Below are positions 16,952-24,780 of a DNA stretch of 48,738 bases, in pieces (position 1 is the stretch's first letter; the number at the start of each line of letters is the position of its first letter). Source of the DNA: Haliea sp. (GTDB lineage: Bacteria; Pseudomonadota; Gammaproteobacteria; Pseudomonadales; Halieaceae); contig JANQUV010000131.1 in NCBI GenBank assembly GCA_030730585.1, forward strand, positions 5,052 to 53,789, given 5' to 3'. Under the pieces are notes generated by a model. That model ran no database searches. It saw only the letters and a list, made by a program, of their open reading frames with translations, and was not told where the DNA came from. A program made the position numbers and the translations under genes.

Positions 16952-18348
16952 GCTGCGTCTACCTGCTCTGCCACGGCAGTTAATGTGGCTGGTGCTTTGC
17001 CGCCCTGCCGCCGCTTTAACCCGGCGTCGATTTCCTTATCCAGGCGCCCTACATAGTGGTCAAAGTGCAATTGGATGGTGTGACGGGGGCTGGGATAGTA
17101 ATCGCGCAGGTAAAAAGCTTCGTCATCGGCAATGATTGCCTCCATGTCCTGCTCTGCGGGTGGGGCGTAGTCACCTTTGATATAGGGTACTACCCAGCGC
17201 GCCTGTTGTTCCGCGAAGTTCACCAGTGTGGGTAGCGACTGCGCCAGGCCCATGTAAATCAGGTTGGGTATACCGGGTATCAACATACGTTTGAACAAGC
17301 GCGGAGGCTGGTTGTTTTCACTGGCGGTAAACTGCGGCTGATCAAAAAATGGAAAGCTGATTTTATAGCCGGTGCACCACACAATCACATCAAAGTCGCC
17401 TGTTGTTCCGTCGGTGAAATGTACGGTGTGGCCATCGAGTCGCTCAATGCCGGGCCTTGCGTTGATGTCGCCGGAACCTGCGCGTTGCAGAAATTCGCCC
17501 GATACCGTGCCGTGTGCTTCCCAGGGCTGATACGTGGGTTGGGGCAGGCCATAGTCGCGCGGGTTGCCAATCTGCTGCTTCACCACCCGGCTCATCAGCC
17601 AATGCTGAATCTTGCGCGGCACCCAGGCCGGCAGCATGTTTTTATCACCGGGTTTGCCATTGATGTACTTCGGGAATACCCAAACGCCTCGGCGCATGGA
17701 GATATGCAAAGTGCTGGCCATGAAACGCATCGACAACTCCGAGGCAATGTCCATGGCCGAGTTGCCCGAGCCGACAACGAGGATGCGCTTGTCGCGCATG
17801 TCGATAGGGTCGAAGGGCGTGTTGTAGCTGTGCGCGTGAATCTGTTCACCGGCAAAGTCTCCAGGATAAGCGGGCTCTGGCCAACGCGGGTCCCAGTGGT
17901 GGCCGTTAGCGACCAACAGCACATCGTAGCGGCGCGTCTCGCCATCGCTGGTAGTGATGGTCCAATAGCCGTCGTCTTCCCGGTGGGCGAGCTCTACCCT
18001 GGTATTGAAGGTGATGGTGTCGCGCAGCTCGAAGTGGTCGGTGTATTCATTCAGGTAGTCGAAAATTTCGCTGTGGTGTGGGTAGTCTGGCCAGTTTTCC
18101 GGAACCGGGAATTCTTGCATACCCATGCGGAACTTTGAGGTGTCGATATGCAGGCTCTGATAGCAGGCCGACATGCCATTGGGATTGCGGTAGTACCAGT
18201 TGCCGCCGATGTTATCGGAGGCCTCAAAGCAGTCGTAGGCGATACCGTTTTCCTTCAGTCGTTTGATGGTGGTGATGCCACTGGGGCCGGCGCCGATCAC
18301 GCAGCACAGAGGGCCGCTGTTGTTGGTGGGTCGAAAACCATTACTCAT
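16948..18348 (-). CDS. Flavin-containing monooxygenase (FMO)
   Basis: A 466-residue FAD/NADPH monooxygenase. The FAD site GAGPSG is at 19-24, the FMO identifying motif F165-A-G-E-Q-I-H171-A-H-S-Y175 lies mid-protein, and the NADPH site GSGNSA is at 193-198. CTGYKISFPFF near residue 340 matches the FMO ATGY region. Such enzymes oxygenate soft nucleophiles or perform Baeyer-Villiger reactions. The start MSNGF is chosen because GGAG precedes it and the FAD site then falls at the normal position; the frame stays open far upstream through the regulator gene. It overlaps the upstream TetR gene by 8 bp and the hydrolase by 4 bp, so all three are translationally coupled. Confidence 0.9.
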   Translation of the reverse strand: MSNGFRPTNNSGPLCCVIGAGPSGITTIKRLKENGIAYDCFEASDNIGGNWYYRNPNGMSACYQSLHIDTSKFRMGMQEFPVPENWPDYPHHSEIFDYLNEYTDHFELRDTITFNTRVELAHREDDGYWTITTSDGETRRYDVLLVANGHHWDPRWPEPAYPGDFAGEQIHAHSYNTPFDPIDMRDKRILVVGSGNSAMDIASELSMRFMASTLHISMRRGVWVFPKYINGKPGDKNMLPAWVPRKIQHWLMSRVVKQQIGNPRDYGLPQPTYQPWEAHGTVSGEFLQRAGSGDINARPGIERLDGHTVHFTDGTTGDFDVIVWCTGYKISFPFFDQPQFTASENNQPPRLFKRMLIPGIPNLIYMGLAQSLPTLVNFAEQQARWVVPYIKGDYAPPAEQDMEAIIADDEAFYLRDYYPSPRHTIQLHFDHYVGRLDKEIDAGLKRRQGGKAPATLTAVAEQVDAA

Positions 18349-19066
18349 GTCGGTGGACTCCATCAGATGTGCAAACAGGGGAGGTACTGGGTGTGTTCGT
18401 TGTGTCATCCGCATCCGGTCTGCAGCTGCCAAGCAGCTGTTCCAGAGCCGTTTCGAAATTAGCCAAGCTCGCTGGCAGTGGGTTTTGCTCAATTGCCAGG
18501 CGCAAGCGCGGCAGCTGTTGGGTTGAGACCCCCAGTATAAATCGGCGCAAAAGTGCGGTGTGCCCGCCAGTATCGTTGGTGGCTCGCAGGTATGCCGCAG
18601 TAACGGCAGCGCCGAGCACCAACTGGTTAACGCTGTAATACAGTTCCAAGGCGCTGCCGGGTGAGAACCCGCGCGCGCACAGCAGCTCAATGAAGTGTTC
18701 CAGATACTGTGCTTCCACGTCACCAAATACGCCGCCCTGCATAATTTGGCTAATGAGCTCCGGCCATTCGGTGGCCGTTTGGTAGGTGCTACGAGCGTGT
18801 TCGCGCAGTATGTCTTGCCAAGATTGGCCGTGGTCAATAATGGGTTGTAGCTCGCCCTTGCGCTCTGACACCAGCCGCATCAGATGCTCTCGCCCTTCCA
18901 CGTAGCCATACAGCGTGGCCACGCCAACCTTTAATTTTTCTGCCAGAGTCGCCATATCCAACCTGCCAGGCGGTAACTCACAGGCCGTTGTTACGATAGT
19001 ATCGAGCGTCAGGCTGCGTGGCCGGCCACGTCGCTTGGCCGACGATTTTTGAGTCAGTAAAGTCAT
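18341..19066 (-). CDS. TetR-family regulator leading an FMO-hydrolase operon
   Basis: A 241-residue protein. The basic N-terminus AKRRGRPRSL leads into a TetR helix-turn-helix (MATLAEKLKVGVATLYGYV, about 39-57) and a helical C-terminal ligand domain. It is the first gene of a three-gene reverse-strand operon and overlaps the FMO start by 8 bp, so it is probably an autoregulated repressor of the FMO and hydrolase. An imperfect palindrome at 19081-19093 (CGAA, five bases, TTCG) lies 15 bp upstream of the start and may be its operator. The last 25 or so residues are polar and low in hydrophobics. Confidence 0.85.
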   Translation of the reverse strand: MTLLTQKSSAKRRGRPRSLTLDTIVTTACELPPGRLDMATLAEKLKVGVATLYGYVEGREHLMRLVSERKGELQPIIDHGQSWQDILREHARSTYQTATEWPELISQIMQGGVFGDVEAQYLEHFIELLCARGFSPGSALELYYSVNQLVLGAAVTAAYLRATNDTGGHTALLRRFILGVSTQQLPRLRLAIEQNPLPASLANFETALEQLLGSCRPDADDTTNTPSTSPVCTSDGVHRHE

Positions 19067-19235
19067 GCCGTGAATAATATCGAATTAGTTTCGGAAAAGA
19101 AATCAGAAAGTCTGCAAGGTAGACCCAGGGCGGCGGGACACGAATTCCCATGACGAGACTGAGTAAGAGCTGCTGGCGACACGTACAGGCAGCAGCCATA
19201 ATGTGCGGCTTAAGCAGGCAGCTTTTGGTTGAAAT

Positions 19236-21362
19236 ATGGTAGGTGGTCACCCTCACAACGTGGGCAGTAAACTGGAGCGACGCTTCGAAGAGGCGCTAGC
19301 GCTGCACCAAGCTGGTGATTTCAGCGAGGCGCAAAAGCGCTATCGACAAATTTTGCGCAAGCAACCCAGCCATGCGCACGCTCTGCATTTGTTGGGCGTG
19401 ATTGATCTTCAGCGCAAACACTTTGCCGATGCCCTCGCCTTGATTGAGCGTGCCATCGCCCTGAACCCGCGTAATCCAGGGTTCTACTCAAATCGCGCCA
19501 ATGCACTACAGCAACTCAACCGCCTCGAAGACGCGGTGGACAGCTATGATCAAGCGCTGGCACTGAAACCAGATTACCTGGAGGCTTTACACAATCGCTC
19601 CAGCGCCCTGCAAAAACTGGGACGATACGAGCAGGCGCTGGCCGGTTACCAGCAGGCGAAGGCGCTGGCGCCACGGGATGCTGAGGTACACGTCGGCTGT
19701 GCATTGACTTTACAGGCCTTGGGGCGCTACCCGCAGGCTCTGGCGAGTTTGGAAGAGGCCCTGGCGCACAACCCACGGTCTGCCAGTGCCTGGTGCAATC
19801 GCGGCAATGTGCTGCGCGAATCGGGTGATGTGGGTGGCGCTGCCGCAAGTTACGAACGCGCTCTGACATTGCAGCCCACGCTGGCGGTGGCTTACTGTAA
19901 TCGAGGCCATCTATATCAGGAAGCTGGCGATTTCACGCTAGCGATTATCGACTACGAACAGGCAATCACGCATGGTCGTTGCTCGGAGCCGCCGCAGTAT
20001 GAATACCTGCGCGGCGCCATCCTCCACGCGAAGTTGAGCCTGTGTGACTGGCAGGGCATCGGTGAGCAGATAGATTTGCTGGTCGATGATGCATTGCGTG
20101 GCCAGCTCTGCAGTGTGCCATTTCCGCTGCTTACACTGTCTGACAGCGGCGCCGCGCAACGGGCCGTGGCGGAGGCCTGGTGTGCAAGCTGTATTCCCGT
20201 CAGGCCAGTACCGGTTTTTCCGACCAATCCGGCGGGCAAGGAGCGTATTTGCCTGGGTTATTTTTCTGCAGACTTCCATCAACACGCGACGAGCCAGTTG
20301 ATCGCCGAACTCTTTGAGTGCCACGATCGCGAGCGGTTTGAGCTGATTGCCTTCTCTTACGGCCCGCCTTTGCAAGACGCCATGCGCGGCCGGCTGGAGC
20401 GCGCGTTTGACCACTTCCTCGATGTTCGAAAGCTCGGTGATGCGCAAGTTGCCGCACGGGCGCGTGAATTGGGCCTGGACATCGCTATCGACTTGAAAGG
20501 TTATACGCGGGGCCAGCGCCCCGGCATATTTGCCTGGCGCGCGGCACCGGTTCAGGTGAGCTATCTGGGTTACCCGGGCACGCTCGGCAACCCGACGATT
20601 GATTACCTGATTGCAGACCCGGTGCTGGTAACGCCTGCGACTCGGCAACACTATGTTGAACAGGTCGTTTACCTCCCTGGCAGCTACCAGGTGAATGACA
20701 GCCAGCGCCCTATCGCGGGGGATACGCCGCCCCGCCGCAGTCAAGGGCTGCCGGACGATGCAATGGTTTTCGCCAGTTTTAATGCTCTATTCAAGCTGAC
20801 CCCCGCGGTCTTCGACAGCTGGATGACCATTCTGCAGGCGGTACCCGACAGTGTGCTGTGGCTGCTGGAGGGGTCGCCTGAGGCAACCGCAAACCTGCGG
20901 CGAGAGGCGGCGGCGCGCGGGTTAGCGGGGGAGCGCCTGGTGTTTGCTCCACGCCTGCCCTTGGCCGAGCATCTCGCCCGGCACGCCTGCGCCGACCTGT
21001 TTCTCGATACCTTTCCCTGTAACGCACACACTACCGCCAGTGATGCACTGTGGGCTGGGCTGCCGCTGCTGACCCTGTCCGGAGAAAGTTTTGCCAGCCG
21101 CGTGGCGGCTAGTTTGTTGCACGCCGTGGGGCTGCCAGAGCTGGTCACCCAAACGCTGGACGACTATACGGCGCTGGCGATTGAGCTGGCCACCGACCCG
21201 GCGCGGCTCGAAGGTTTGCGCAGTACACTTGCGGCGGCGCGCTCAACATCGTCGTTGTTTGATGCGGCGGGTTTCGCCGCTCAGCTGGAACGTGCTTTTA
21301 CCATCATGGTGGAACGGCAGCGACAAGGCCAGGCGCCGCAGGATATTTGCCTTGAACCGTAA
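19236..21362 (+). CDS. TPR protein with SPINDLY/OGT-type glycosyltransferase domain (GT41)
   Basis: A 708-residue protein. About six or seven tetratricopeptide repeats occupy residues 12-260, with recurring patterns such as PGFYSNRANALQQLNRLEDA and AWCNRGNVLRESGDVGGA. A GT41 catalytic region follows from about 335, with GYFSADFHQHATSQLI, IDLKGYTRGQRPGIFA, VSYLGYPGTLG and DLFLDTFPCNAHTTASDALW. GT41 enzymes add a sugar to Ser/Thr, as O-GlcNAc or O-fucose, or N-glycosylate proteins in some bacteria. No signal peptide is present, so it acts in the cytoplasm; the acceptor is unknown. The ATG at 19236 has a weak ribosome site; a GTG at 19260 with AGGTGG upstream is a realistic alternative. Confidence 0.9.
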   Translation: MVGGHPHNVGSKLERRFEEALALHQAGDFSEAQKRYRQILRKQPSHAHALHLLGVIDLQRKHFADALALIERAIALNPRNPGFYSNRANALQQLNRLEDAVDSYDQALALKPDYLEALHNRSSALQKLGRYEQALAGYQQAKALAPRDAEVHVGCALTLQALGRYPQALASLEEALAHNPRSASAWCNRGNVLRESGDVGGAAASYERALTLQPTLAVAYCNRGHLYQEAGDFTLAIIDYEQAITHGRCSEPPQYEYLRGAILHAKLSLCDWQGIGEQIDLLVDDALRGQLCSVPFPLLTLSDSGAAQRAVAEAWCASCIPVRPVPVFPTNPAGKERICLGYFSADFHQHATSQLIAELFECHDRERFELIAFSYGPPLQDAMRGRLERAFDHFLDVRKLGDAQVAARARELGLDIAIDLKGYTRGQRPGIFAWRAAPVQVSYLGYPGTLGNPTIDYLIADPVLVTPATRQHYVEQVVYLPGSYQVNDSQRPIAGDTPPRRSQGLPDDAMVFASFNALFKLTPAVFDSWMTILQAVPDSVLWLLEGSPEATANLRREAAARGLAGERLVFAPRLPLAEHLARHACADLFLDTFPCNAHTTASDALWAGLPLLTLSGESFASRVAASLLHAVGLPELVTQTLDDYTALAIELATDPARLEGLRSTLAAARSTSSLFDAAGFAAQLERAFTIMVERQRQGQAPQDICLEP

Positions 21363-21421
21363 AAAGACAGGCAAACCACTGCCGCCGGCTTTGCAGGCGC
21401 GCGACCGAGAGGCCAGTGCGC

Positions 21422-21874
21422 ATGACTGATCACGCGTACTGGATGCAGCAGGCGCTGGCGTTGGCGGATCGCGCTGCTGAGGCGGGAGAGGTACCGGTGG
21501 GTGCCTTGGTCGTACGTGACAAACAGCTGCTGGGGCAGGGCTGGAACCGCGTGATTAGCAGTGCCGACCCCACAGCGCATGCGGAAATTGTGGCACTGCG
21601 CGAGGCGGCTGAGGCTGAGGGTAACTATCGTTTGCCGGGTGCCACGCTCTACGTGACATTGGAGCCCTGCAGTATGTGTGCCGGCGCGCTGGTGCACGCG
21701 CGCATTGCATTACTGGTATTCGCCGCACGCGAGCCACGCGCAGGTGTTGTGTGCAGCCAGTGTGCCCTCTTGGACTCGCCTTGGTATAACCATCGCGTGC
21801 GTTGGGAGGAGGGCGTGCTCGCCGAAGCGTCTAGCGCACGTTTGCAAGCGTTCTTTCGGGCCCGGCGTTCATAG
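21422..21874 (+). CDS. tadA: tRNA-specific adenosine deaminase
   Basis: A 150-residue zinc deaminase converting A34 to inosine in tRNA-Arg(ACG). The zinc and catalytic residues are visible: H53-A-E55 and P82-C83-S-M-C86. Length and the N-terminal EVPVGALVV match the TadA family. The ATG at 21422 is preferred to a GTG two codons upstream, with GAGAGG about 10 bases before. It follows the GT41 gene by 59 bp, and its last codons overlap the 3' end of mltF on the other strand by 6 bp. The tadA-mltF neighbourhood is conserved in many gammaproteobacteria. Confidence 0.96.
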   Translation: MTDHAYWMQQALALADRAAEAGEVPVGALVVRDKQLLGQGWNRVISSADPTAHAEIVALREAAEAEGNYRLPGATLYVTLEPCSMCAGALVHARIALLVFAAREPRAGVVCSQCALLDSPWYNHRVRWEEGVLAEASSARLQAFFRARRS

Positions 21875-23302
21875 CGCCAGGAAACGCTCATTGCGCACCG
21901 CTTCCGGCAGAAAATCCAGCGGGTTAAGCGGTTGCCCTGGTTGGCTGGCAGACATGTCCTTCCACTGTAGAATGCTGTAATAGTGCCTGATGTTCTGCAC
22001 GAAGCTGGCGGCTTGCCGCCCCCGCGCGTAGCCATAGCGAGTAGTGCTGTAATGTTCACGCTTCTGCAGCAACGGCAAGTTCTCCATCACGTCGCTCCAC
22101 ACATGCGGGTCGCCCCCTCGCCGTTCGGTGAGGGCGCGCGCATCCTCGAGGTGTGCGAGGCCCATATTATAGGCCGCCAACGCCATCCAAGTGCGATCTG
22201 GCTCGGCGATATCCGCGGGCAGCCTGCGACGCATGTCTTTCAGGTAGCGTGCACCGCCGCGCAGGCTCTGTAGCGGATCCAAACGGTCCTTGACGCCCAT
22301 CTCCCGCGCCGTGGGGCCGGTCAGCATCATCATTCCGCGCACCCCCGTGTGGGATGTCGCCTCTGGATCCCAGTGAGATTCTTGATAGGCGATGGCAGCC
22401 AGCAGATGCCAGTCCAGCTTGTACTCCACAGCAACCTGGCGGATAAGGTCCCGGTAGACAGGCAGCTTGCCGCGGATATTGCGCGCGAAAACGTGTGAGC
22501 CCACCCTCGACAGCACGGTGTTGTGGCCAAAATGTTCTTCGCGCAGCTTTGTCAAGCGGCCATCAGCGAGTATGGTCGCAAGGAACGCATCGGCCCGTTC
22601 AACTAGCGTGGTATAGGCGCGGCCGGGGGGGAAATACCACACCATGTCCTGCTCATCGCCCAGATTGAAGGCAACATCCAGCCGCGAATACAGGCTATGC
22701 TGCATGCGAAATTCATTCGAGTCGATTACCGCGATGTCCGCGTCGCCGCTGTCCACCCGTTCCAGGAGCTCCATGGTGTCGGCGCCCCGCACGGACTCCC
22801 AGGTCAGTTCTGGCCATGCCGCAGCTTGCAAATCCTGCAGTGTCTGTTCATGGCTACTGCCGGCCAACACCACCAATTGCAGATCCTGCAGGTCATCTAG
22901 CCCGCTGGGTTTGCGCTTTCCGGTGCGGTATATGACGCGCGGAATCAGGTTCGCATAAGGCATAGAGTGGGCAAACTGTGCACTGCGTGCATTGGTCAGG
23001 CTGAGGCCCGCAGCCGCAATGTGCGCTTCTTTGCGGTTCAGTCGGCGAAAAATGCCACCCAGGCTGTAGGCTGTGTCCATCTGCAGCTCGACGCCCAAGT
23101 CGTCGGCGAACAGCTGCGCCAAGTCGTGCTCGAAACCGGCGGCGCCGCTTTTATCGAGGTAATAGGTGGTTGGGCTGTTGCGGCTGACCACGACTAACTC
23201 GCTATCGGCCAGGATCTGCTGCAGCGCGTCGCTGCGCGAGCATCCCGCGAGCACCGTGCAGGACGCGAGCAGGATCAGGCATAGGGGACGAAGGCACATC
23301 AT
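21869..23302 (-). CDS. mltF: Membrane-bound lytic murein transglycosylase F
   Basis: A 477-residue lipoprotein that cleaves peptidoglycan glycan strands. The lipobox is LAGC with Cys21. Residues 35-265 form an SBP3-type amino-acid-binding-like domain (ELVVVSRNSPTTYY, GFEHDLAQLFADDLG). A GEWL-type lysozyme domain follows with the catalytic Glu in AYQESHWDPEA, then GVRGMMMLT and AAYNMG. Length agrees with MltF. Two successive ATGs open the gene; the first is given. It converges with tadA and is divergent from an HsaA-like monooxygenase that separates it from purL, its usual neighbour. Confidence 0.95.
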   Translation of the reverse strand: MMCLRPLCLILLASCTVLAGCSRSDALQQILADSELVVVSRNSPTTYYLDKSGAAGFEHDLAQLFADDLGVELQMDTAYSLGGIFRRLNRKEAHIAAAGLSLTNARSAQFAHSMPYANLIPRVIYRTGKRKPSGLDDLQDLQLVVLAGSSHEQTLQDLQAAAWPELTWESVRGADTMELLERVDSGDADIAVIDSNEFRMQHSLYSRLDVAFNLGDEQDMVWYFPPGRAYTTLVERADAFLATILADGRLTKLREEHFGHNTVLSRVGSHVFARNIRGKLPVYRDLIRQVAVEYKLDWHLLAAIAYQESHWDPEATSHTGVRGMMMLTGPTAREMGVKDRLDPLQSLRGGARYLKDMRRRLPADIAEPDRTWMALAAYNMGLAHLEDARALTERRGGDPHVWSDVMENLPLLQKREHYSTTRYGYARGRQAASFVQNIRHYYSILQWKDMSASQPGQPLNPLDFLPEAVRNERFLAL

Positions 23303-23474
23303 GGCTGGATTCTAGCGCCATGTGGCCGACAGGAATAGCGCCTGCAAGGTCTACAAACACTAGACAGCGTGGCTAGCACGTTGCGCAACTGCGCTTTATC
23401 ACTCATTCAGGGTATTTGGCCGCGGTCAGTTCGGGTTACGCTATGATGGACATAAATAATCCGGAGAGTAAGCC

Positions 23475-24662
23475 ATGACAATGCCCGCTACCCCCTTGAC
23501 CCACCGCCCACCGTTGCGCGCTCAAGATGTATACGACCGCGTACTGGCCGCAGGTGACTTGTTTCGCAAGAACGCCCCGTTGGCCCGCGAAGGGCGCATG
23601 GTGCCGCAAGAGAATATTGATGCCCTGCGCGATGCTGGATTCTTTCTCGCGCTGCAGCCGCGCCGTTGGGGAGGGCATGAGGTGGATCCGCAAGACTTCT
23701 TTCGGATGCACCTTGCGATTGCGGAGAACTGCATGTCGACGGCCTGGGCTGCGGGTATCGTTGCCGTACACGCCTTCCAAATCGCCTTGATGGACGAACG
23801 GGCGCAGGTCGATGTCTGGGGCGAGGATGTGCACGTTCGCGCGTCTTCGGCCTACGCGCCTATGGGCAAAGTGACAGCGGTGGAAGGCGGCTTCCGCTTT
23901 AGCGGCCGCTGGGGTTGGAGCAGTGGCAGCGACCATTGCACCTGGGCCCTGCTCGGCGGCATTGCACCGGATGGTGGGTTTCGCACCTTCCTGATTCCAC
24001 GCAGTGACTATCGTATTGAAGATACTTGGCACGTAATGGGTTTGCAGGGTACCGGTTCCAAGGACATCGTCGTGGAGGATGTGTTCGTGCCCGACTACCG
24101 CACCCACAAAGCGGAAGATGGTTTCCGCGGCACGAACCCGGGCGTAACCGCAGACAGCGCACCCTTGTATCGCATGCCTTGGGCGCAGCTGTTTGTGCGT
24201 GTGGTTTCCACCCCCGCCATCGGCGCGGCGCGCGATGCGCTGGATCTGTATCGTAAATCAGTTGTTGGCAAGGCCAGCGGCGACATCACCAAGCTTGCGG
24301 GGGATACCGGTACGCAGGAACGAATTGCTGCCGCCATGACCAGCATTGATGAAATGGAAGCGATTTTGTTCAGTAACTTTGACCGCATGATGGCGCAACT
24401 CAAGGCGGGAGAAGAAGTGCCGGTGCTGGAGCGCATTAAATACCGCTACCAAGCTTCACTGGTGATTGAGCGCTGCATGACGGTTATCGACAGCCTTTAC
24501 TCATCAGCAGGGGGCAGTTCCGTGTTTCTGGGTAACGAAATCCAGCATCGTTTTCTGGATATCCACACAGCCAGAGCTCACGTAGCGAACAACCCGACGT
24601 CCTTCGCCCGCAATCTTGGCGCGGTGTTGTTGGGTGCCGAGAGCTCAGATTTCTTCGTTTAG
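23475..24662 (+). CDS. HsaA-like flavin-dependent monooxygenase (acyl-CoA dehydrogenase fold)
   Basis: A 395-residue protein of the group D flavin monooxygenases, which share the acyl-CoA dehydrogenase fold and hydroxylate aromatic rings using FMNH2 or FADH2 supplied by a partner reductase. The best-known relative is HsaA of steroid catabolism. Visible features are LQPRRWGGHEVDP, SGRWGWSSGSDHC, WHVMGLQGTGSKDIVVEDVFVP and a C-terminal helical bundle ending HRFLDIHTARAHVANNP. No catalytic Glu typical of true acyl-CoA dehydrogenases is evident. GGAG lies before the ATG. No reductase gene is adjacent. It interrupts the conserved mltF-purL pair, which suggests later insertion. Substrate unknown. 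Confidence 0.85.
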   Translation: MTMPATPLTHRPPLRAQDVYDRVLAAGDLFRKNAPLAREGRMVPQENIDALRDAGFFLALQPRRWGGHEVDPQDFFRMHLAIAENCMSTAWAAGIVAVHAFQIALMDERAQVDVWGEDVHVRASSAYAPMGKVTAVEGGFRFSGRWGWSSGSDHCTWALLGGIAPDGGFRTFLIPRSDYRIEDTWHVMGLQGTGSKDIVVEDVFVPDYRTHKAEDGFRGTNPGVTADSAPLYRMPWAQLFVRVVSTPAIGAARDALDLYRKSVVGKASGDITKLAGDTGTQERIAAAMTSIDEMEAILFSNFDRMMAQLKAGEEVPVLERIKYRYQASLVIERCMTVIDSLYSSAGGSSVFLGNEIQHRFLDIHTARAHVANNPTSFARNLGAVLLGAESSDFFV

Positions 24663-24710
24663 GCGAGGTTATGAGAGCCGCAGGGGAGTGAATTTACCCG
24701 CTGATTGGCG

Positions 24711-24739
24711 GTGACTCCCGGCGGCGCTGTCCGTACAAT
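24711..24739 (+). promoter_or_regulatory. Promoter candidate for purL
   Basis: GTGACT (24711-24716), a 17-base spacer, and TACAAT (24734-24739), ending 41 bases before the purL ATG. No clear PurR box was recognised. Confidence 0.5.
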
Positions 24740-24780
24740 GTCGGGCTTTCAGAAGACCCTCTCCTGGAGCCCGTCTCGGC

